64,000 bases of DNA, taken from assembly GCA_029844215.1 (NCBI GenBank), contig CM056728.1, forward strand, positions 1,302,001 to 1,366,000, written 5' to 3'. This document shows positions 59,597 through 64,000 of the stretch, piece after piece. Under the pieces are notes generated by a model. The model ran no database searches. It was not told where the DNA came from and saw only the letters and a program-made list of their open reading frames with translations. How positions within the stretch are numbered: the stretch's first letter is position 1; each line of letters begins with the position of its first letter. The translations under genes and the position numbers were made by a program. The stretch is from Przewalskia tangutica. Taxonomy: Eukaryota > Streptophyta > Magnoliopsida > Solanales > Solanaceae.

Positions 59597-59935
59597 GAGG
59601 TTGATATTTAAAACTTAGAAATTTTGAAAATTTGAAGTGGTGTTTGAACATGCATTACTTGAAAAAAAAATTCAAGTTTCGTGAGTAGAAGTGAAATTTC
59701 TCCCAAAAATTGGCCTGAGCCAGTTTTTGAAACTTGAAAATTTTGAAGTTGGATTTTTGGAACTAGAAGTTGTGTTTGGACATGTATTTCACTTTGAAAA
59801 TATTTGAAGTTTTGTGAGTGAAAGTCCAAAAAACCCAAAAATTGTTCTGAAGCTGTTTTTGGAACGTGATTTTTTTTTGAAGACCGGCTTTTAAAATTTG
59901 TTCTAAAATCTATGGCCAAACGCTAGCTAGTAAGA
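59597..59935. repeat. MITE-like tract of 'gtttggccata' type
   Basis: Internal direct repeats 'gaaattttgaa' and 'gtgtttggacatg' or 'gtgtttgaacatg'. The right end is 'aaaatctatggccaaacgct'; the same end recurs at 60,005-60,031. Related to the MITE at 29530-33582. Confidence 0.55.
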
Positions 59936-60421
59936 CAAATGTTTAAAATCTGATAAAATTTCATGACAAACAAATATTTGAAGATAAATTTTTAAAATTT
60001 GATCCAAAATTTATGGCCAAACGCTAGCTAAATTGTTCGTCTTAGATTTTCTACAGTACTTAAATTAAAATTATAAGAATTTATTTATTATGCTTGAGAG
60101 TTTCAATTAATTTATCGGATATTTAATTATTGCCTATCACCTACCACTAATAATAACTCTATCTATTAAGAGTTTTTAGACGTTTGAAAATAAATTATCT
60201 AGCATTATCTTTGTCTTTTAGTGAGTTTTAAACGTTAATCTCCAAAAAATTCACAAACTACTTTATTGACCATTAAGTCACATTTTCGAGTATAAATATT
60301 TTTTACTTTCATTAGCATTTTTGCAAAAAAAATTATACAATTGAATCATGATCTTTTACTAGTTGATGTAACGTAAAACTTTTATTAAATTTTTACTTAG
60401 ATTGGAGGACAATAACTGAAT

Positions 60422-61045
60422 GAGTCTGGAACTTAAATGACCCACAAAGTAACGAAGTGAACAAAAATACCTTAATAAAAAAATAGTGACAAAACTATTT
60501 TTTTTTGCGTAGGAAATTCATGCGCAGAAGGGGTTAATATAGACCCTAACATACTTAAGCCATTTTCGAGTGACTTTCACCAACTTCATTTTCACTCTTT
60601 TACCATATTTTAGCCCCTTGAAAATCATATTTTAAAGTTCCGAAACGTCAAATTTTACTATAGAACCAAATGTTTGTGGTTGCGGTTATTATTGTAAGCT
60701 CAGAACATCAAGGATTTAGCTCATGTTAAATAGAAAAACAGATGGGTTCTTGCAATAATTATCATGTCAAATCAAGTACAGATGAATAGATGAATAATTG
60801 ATTGTAAAATACAATAATTTATTACGTAATTGAACTAAAAGTGACCATTTAAAAAATGTGGGCTGTCTAGGGTCATATTAATCCCTTTTGCGCAGGAATT
60901 TTCTGTGCAAAAGGACTTAACGTGTTGTTACGGTTAAGTCCTTTTGCGCTGGAAATTTTTGCGCAAAAGGTAGTCTTGTCACTATTTTTATTAGGATAAT
61001 TTTTATTCACTTTGTTACTTTGTGGGTCATTTAAGTTCCGGACCC
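60422..61045. mobile_element. Mutator-like foldback MITE, 624 bp
   Basis: Long inverted repeats of more than 100 bp start GAGTCTGGAACTTAAATGAC and (reversed) GGGTCCGGAACTTAAATGAC. The flanks ATAACTGAAT (60412-60421) and ATAATTGAAT (61046-61055) are a duplication with one change, of Mutator size. The inner ends of the arms carry 'ccttttgcgca' palindromes. No transposase. Confidence 0.8.
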
Positions 61046-61292
61046 ATAATTGAATCTGTCTATGAGTTAAGACGCATAGGCTGATGCAATCTTTCCTCGT
61101 CAGTTTAACTTAACTCAACACTTCGATGCAAAATATATATAAATTAAAAATTTAATAATATTAAATTCTGAAATAAAATTTTAAATTAATATGTTCTTCA
61201 ACCTAAGAATTTCAACCATCAGCTCATCAAATATAAATCTTAATGATAGTGGAACTACTTAAAATGATCGACCACCAAGAGATGGATAGGTT

Positions 61293-61580
61293 TAGGGCTG
61301 GACAAATTTCAGTCCGGATCAAAAAAAGGATCGAACCGATAAATACGATCCGGTATTCAATTTTAATTTTCTGAAAATTCGGTCCTCGATCCGGAAAGGG
61401 TTGGTCCGGTTACCCTATTGTGCAACCAAATTCGGTCCAGATCGAAAAAAGGACCGGACCAACCCTGTTCAGATCGGATCGAATCGGACCGATAAATTCG
61501 ATCCGGTCTTCGATTCTAATTTTCTAAAAATTCGATCTTGAATTCGGTCTAGATCGGTCCGGTCCGATTTTGCAGCCCTA
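61293..61580. mobile_element. hAT MITE, 288 bp, with exact target duplication
   Basis: TAGGGCTGGAC...GCAGCCCTA, flanked by GATAGGTT at 61285-61292 and 61581-61588. The interior is a set of GATCCGGT/ACCGGATC-like repeats. The terminal TAGGGCTG matches the right end of the hAT transposon at 16047-19633, while the CCGGTCCG subterminal motif resembles the element at 30039. Confidence 0.9.
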
Positions 61581-61799
61581 GATAGGTTGATGATACCCTT
61601 ACACCCTTAATCATGTTTCAGATAGACCTCCACTTAAAAAAAGACAAAACTTTTTTTAATTTAAGAAAAAAAAAGAAGAAAATCTTGTAGAGAAAAACAC
61701 ATTTTACAGTTAAAAAAACTTTTTTTTTCTATCTTTAGAAAAAAAACAGTTAACCTGAACAAAATGAAACAAAAAATGAAATAGTATATAACACCAGAA

Positions 61800-62810
61800 C
61801 CATGTTCATTCTTTTCTCTCTCTCATCAAATTTTTGAGCTAAACTGAGATCGCACTAATTCGATCCAAAACTTCACAATATATATTAGAAATTGAAAATA
61901 CTCTGAGCTTTTCAATTACAGTTTATCTTTTGGGTACCATTTTTTTCTTCTTTTTTTGTTGAATTTATTTATTGTTAAAAAAGGTCAACTTGGTTGGTAA
62001 AAGATTGTTTTTTTTACTGTTTTGATCTTGTTGAGCAGAAAAAGTTTGTGGGTTTTTGCTATATTGTAATTTGTGAGAGTAATCTTGAAATTCCTTTTTT
62101 TTTCTATGATTTTGGTTTTGTTTTATTTTTTTCTGGGTTTATGTTGTTTCATGTTGTAATTTGGTGAAATTTTATTTATTTTGTTTTTATTTTAGTTTTT
62201 TGGGGTAATTTGGGGGTTTGAGAGTATTCTTGAACCTATGATTTTGGTTTGGTTTTGAAGCAAGTTTTTGTTTTGTTTTCTGGATTTTTGTTGTTTTATA
62301 TTGTAATTTGGTGAATATATTTTATTATAGTTTTCTGTAGTTGAAGGGGCTTAGGAGTTTGAAAATATTCTTGAAATTCCATTTTTATTTGGTCTTGTTT
62401 TATTTTTTCTGGGTTTTTGTTAATCCATGTTGTAATTTGGTGAAAATATTTATTTTATTTTTTTAATTTTATTTCTTTGGTAGTTGAAGAAAGGGGCTTG
62501 AGGGTTTGAAAAATCTTGATATTCAATTTTTCTACAATTTGATTTGGTTTTGAAGAAGTATTGTTTTAATTTTTCTGTTTTTTTTGTTGTTCCATGTTGT
62601 AATTTGGTGAATACATCAAAAAACAACAACATACAAGTCCCACAATGTGGGGTCTGGCGAGGTTAGTGTGTACGTAGACCTTACCTTGGAAGGTAGAGAC
62701 CATGTTGTAATTTGGTGATAATATATATTTTAGATTTATTTTGTTGTAGTTGAAGTAAGGGGCTTGAGGGTTTGAAAAATCTTGAAATTTCAGTTTTTTG
62801 TTGAATGGTT
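61800..62810 (+). other. Promoter and 5' leader of the CW zinc-finger gene, with tandem repeats
   Basis: A 'cttttctctctctcatc' pyrimidine tract near 61,815 is typical of a plant 5' leader. From 62,100 to 62,800 an imperfect unit of about 110-130 bp repeats: 'ttttgttgtt..atattgtaatttggtg', then 'gttgaaggggcttgagggtt', then 'tcttgaaattc'. A LINE-tail fragment (62,618-62,700; 'gtggggtctggcgaggttag') lies inside one unit. A splice acceptor-like 'gaaatttcag' ends at 62802. The region behaves like a leader intron. Confidence 0.5.
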
Positions 62811-63046
62811 TGTGTAGAGAGTTGGGATGGAAGAAAGGGTTAGTTTTTAGTATTTGGTGTTTAAAGCAGAAATGAAGGATACTAAGCTTGAAGAGGGAGA
62901 AGCTTGTGATGATTCAACCGTTGACCTTTGTGTAGAGAGTTGGGATGGAAGAAAGGGTTAGTTTTTAGTATTTGGTGTTTAAAACAGAAATGAAGGATAC
63001 TAAGCTTGAAGAGGGAGAAGCTTGTGATGATTCAACCGTTGACCCT
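62811..63046 (+). repeat. 118-bp tandem duplication over the start codon
   Basis: Units 62811-62928 and 62929-63046 are nearly identical; one difference is 'tttaaagcagaaatg' versus 'tttaaaacagaaatg'. Each carries the leader end and the first 19 or so codons, so there are two start codons (62872 and 62990). Confidence 0.95.
62872..62961 (+). other. Upstream ORF of 29 codons created by the duplication
   Basis: It starts with the same codons as the real protein (MKDTKLEEGEACDDSTVD), then reads LCVESWDGRKG into the second leader copy and stops at TAG 62959-62961, 28 bases before the real ATG. The repeat length is not a multiple of three, so it cannot fuse with the main frame. Confidence 0.85.
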
Positions 63047-64000
63047 GATATCGCACTCTCCTATATTGTATGTTTTTCCCTTCCTTTTCCTGTTTTACTT
63101 TTCGAATATTACATTTTTGTTAATGAATGTTACATGTCAGTAGAAAACGTAGAGAATATCTAGTATTTTTTGCTTTATCTTGTGTAATAGTGGTCCTAGA
63201 TGAGCTTAAATGGAGCGATATGGTCCGTGTAATTGTTGTTGTGGTACTCCCTCCATTCTAATTTATGTGATACTCTTTCCTTTTTTAGTCATTCCCAAAA
63301 GTATGACACCTTTCTATATTTAGTAGCAATTTAATTTAAAATACTCATTTTACCCTTTAATGAGATAAGTAGTAGTCATACAAATATCGATCTTAGGCTT
63401 AGTTTAGACCACAGGTTTCTAAAGTCTCCGTTGTTTCTTAAACTTCGTGCCTAATCAAACAACATCACATAAATTGGGACGGAGGGAGTAGTATATTATG
63501 TAGGGATGGATATATGTCAGTAGAAAATGTAGAGAACTTCGAATATTTTTTGTTTTTATCTTGTGTAATTGTCAATATCCCTTTTGTGATTTAACTTACC
63601 AAAAGTATCATTCTACATTTAATTCTCCTACCATCTTGGCTTTCTTTTATTCTCTACTGGCTAAAACTAGCTGTTGCAACAACGAGTTTTGCGTACAATT
63701 GTATTTTGCACTTTCCAGCTTCTCACACAGCTGCTCTCTTATTCTTTCAAGGATGAGAAACTCCAAGATGTTTTGGGGCATTTTCAAAAGGATTTTGAGG
63801 ATGGAGTTTCATCTGAGAACTTGGGTATTACAATGGCATATTATTAGAAATCGAACTGTGCAGTTATGTGCTTCTGCCTTGAATAAATGACTATTGATTT
63901 GTATGTGTTGCAGGGTCAAAATTTGGTGGATACGGTTCGTTTTTACCTACCTATCAGCGTTCACCTTCTTGGACTAGTACAAGGACTCCACCAGATGCCT
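62990..64000 (+). CDS. CW-type zinc-finger protein, first three exons (partial)
   Basis: The family consists of large plant nuclear proteins with a CW domain that reads methylated histone H3 lysine 4; that domain would lie beyond the window. Exon 1, 62990-63067, encodes MKDTKLEEGEACDDSTVDPD and IALSYI. Exon 2, 63752-63824, encodes DEKLQDVLGHFQKDFEDGVS and SENL. Exon 3, from 63914, encodes GSKFGGYGSFLPTYQRSP, then SWTSTRTPPDA to the edge. Borders are GT/AG and the frame is continuous (Gly codon split at intron 2). The block DPD-ALSYI-DEKLQ-VLGHFQKDFE-GV-SENLG-KFGGYGSFLPTYQRSP is the conserved N-terminus of this family. The start was chosen because an in-frame stop lies just upstream at 62967 and the first-copy ATG leads only to a short ORF. 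Confidence 0.8.
63132..63571 (+). repeat. 60-bp direct repeat flanking a MITE in intron 1
   Basis: 'atgtcagtagaaaacgtaga' to 'ttgctttatcttgtgtaat' (63134-63189) recurs at 63516-63570 as 'atgtcagtagaaaatgtaga' to 'gtttttatcttgtgtaat'. Confidence 0.8.
63248..63489. mobile_element. Stowaway MITE in intron 1 of the CW zinc-finger gene
   Basis: CTCCCTCCATTCTAATTTAT pairs with reversed CTCCCTCCGTCCCAATTTAT. TA flanks both ends. The interior is AT-rich, about 240 bp. Confidence 0.9.

Overview
The window is nuclear DNA of a flowering plant, almost certainly Solanaceae. It carries a TS-type SINE and a SolS-type SINE (both known mainly from this family), RTE-type LINEs, Ty1/copia and Ty3/gypsy retrotransposons, hAT, CACTA, Mutator-like and Stowaway elements, and plant-style split genes. 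The genus cannot be fixed from the sequence alone.

Three protein genes can be read with confidence. (1) A complete three-exon auxin receptor F-box gene of the TIR1/AFB family lies on the + strand (exons 35194-35681, 40406-40907, 41564-42358; 594 aa). Its 4.7-kb first intron is packed with a 59-bp minisatellite, SINEs, a LINE fragment, MITEs and a duplicated, decayed copy of the end of exon 1. (2) The first three coding exons of a CW-type zinc-finger protein gene run off the right edge (+; exons 62990-63067, 63752-63824, 63914-64000). A 118-bp tandem duplication over the start codon creates a decoy upstream ORF. (3) The last three exons of an NHX-type cation/proton antiporter lie on the - strand (13542-13480, 13009-12926, 12469-12149). 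The 5' exons are absent and there is a 1-base frameshift, so it is probably a pseudogene. There is also a short FMO/YUCCA-like relic (7951-8076) and two identical tRNA-Pro(TGG) genes in opposite orientation (9362-9433 -, 11500-11571 +).

The rest is layered transposon DNA. 1-7.3 kb: an LTR tail, then a 3.8-kb minus-strand solo LTR (5-bp duplication CTTAT) holding a second LTR. 7.3-16 kb: relics, tRNAs, MITEs, SINEs and the NHX remnant. 16.0-19.6 kb: a decayed hAT transposon with an 8-bp target duplication. 19.7-23.5 kb: MITEs, a SINE and AT-rich DNA. 23.57-28.5 kb: a non-autonomous hAT element containing a complete but dead copia element (23894-27876); that copia element has captured an 86-bp piece of mitochondrial cox3 and has had its 3' end inverted in place. 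29.5-33.6 kb: a second hAT transposon inside a MITE. 33.7-34.8 kb: an element filled with a G-rich minisatellite. 43.9-47.7 kb: a MITE split by an element that is itself split by a 2.4-kb LTR. 48.8-54.8 kb: one minus-strand RTE LINE cut by two separate LTR insertions. 54.8-57.1 kb: a Tat-like gypsy pol remnant, followed at 58.2-59.2 kb by what looks like its antisense extra ORF. 60.4-61.6 kb: a Mutator-like foldback element and an hAT MITE, each with target duplications.

No new defence-type or multi-gene system is visible. What stands out is the rearrangement history and its likely effects on the two host genes: a pseudoexon with a competing splice donor in the auxin receptor intron, and a decoy start codon in the zinc-finger gene.
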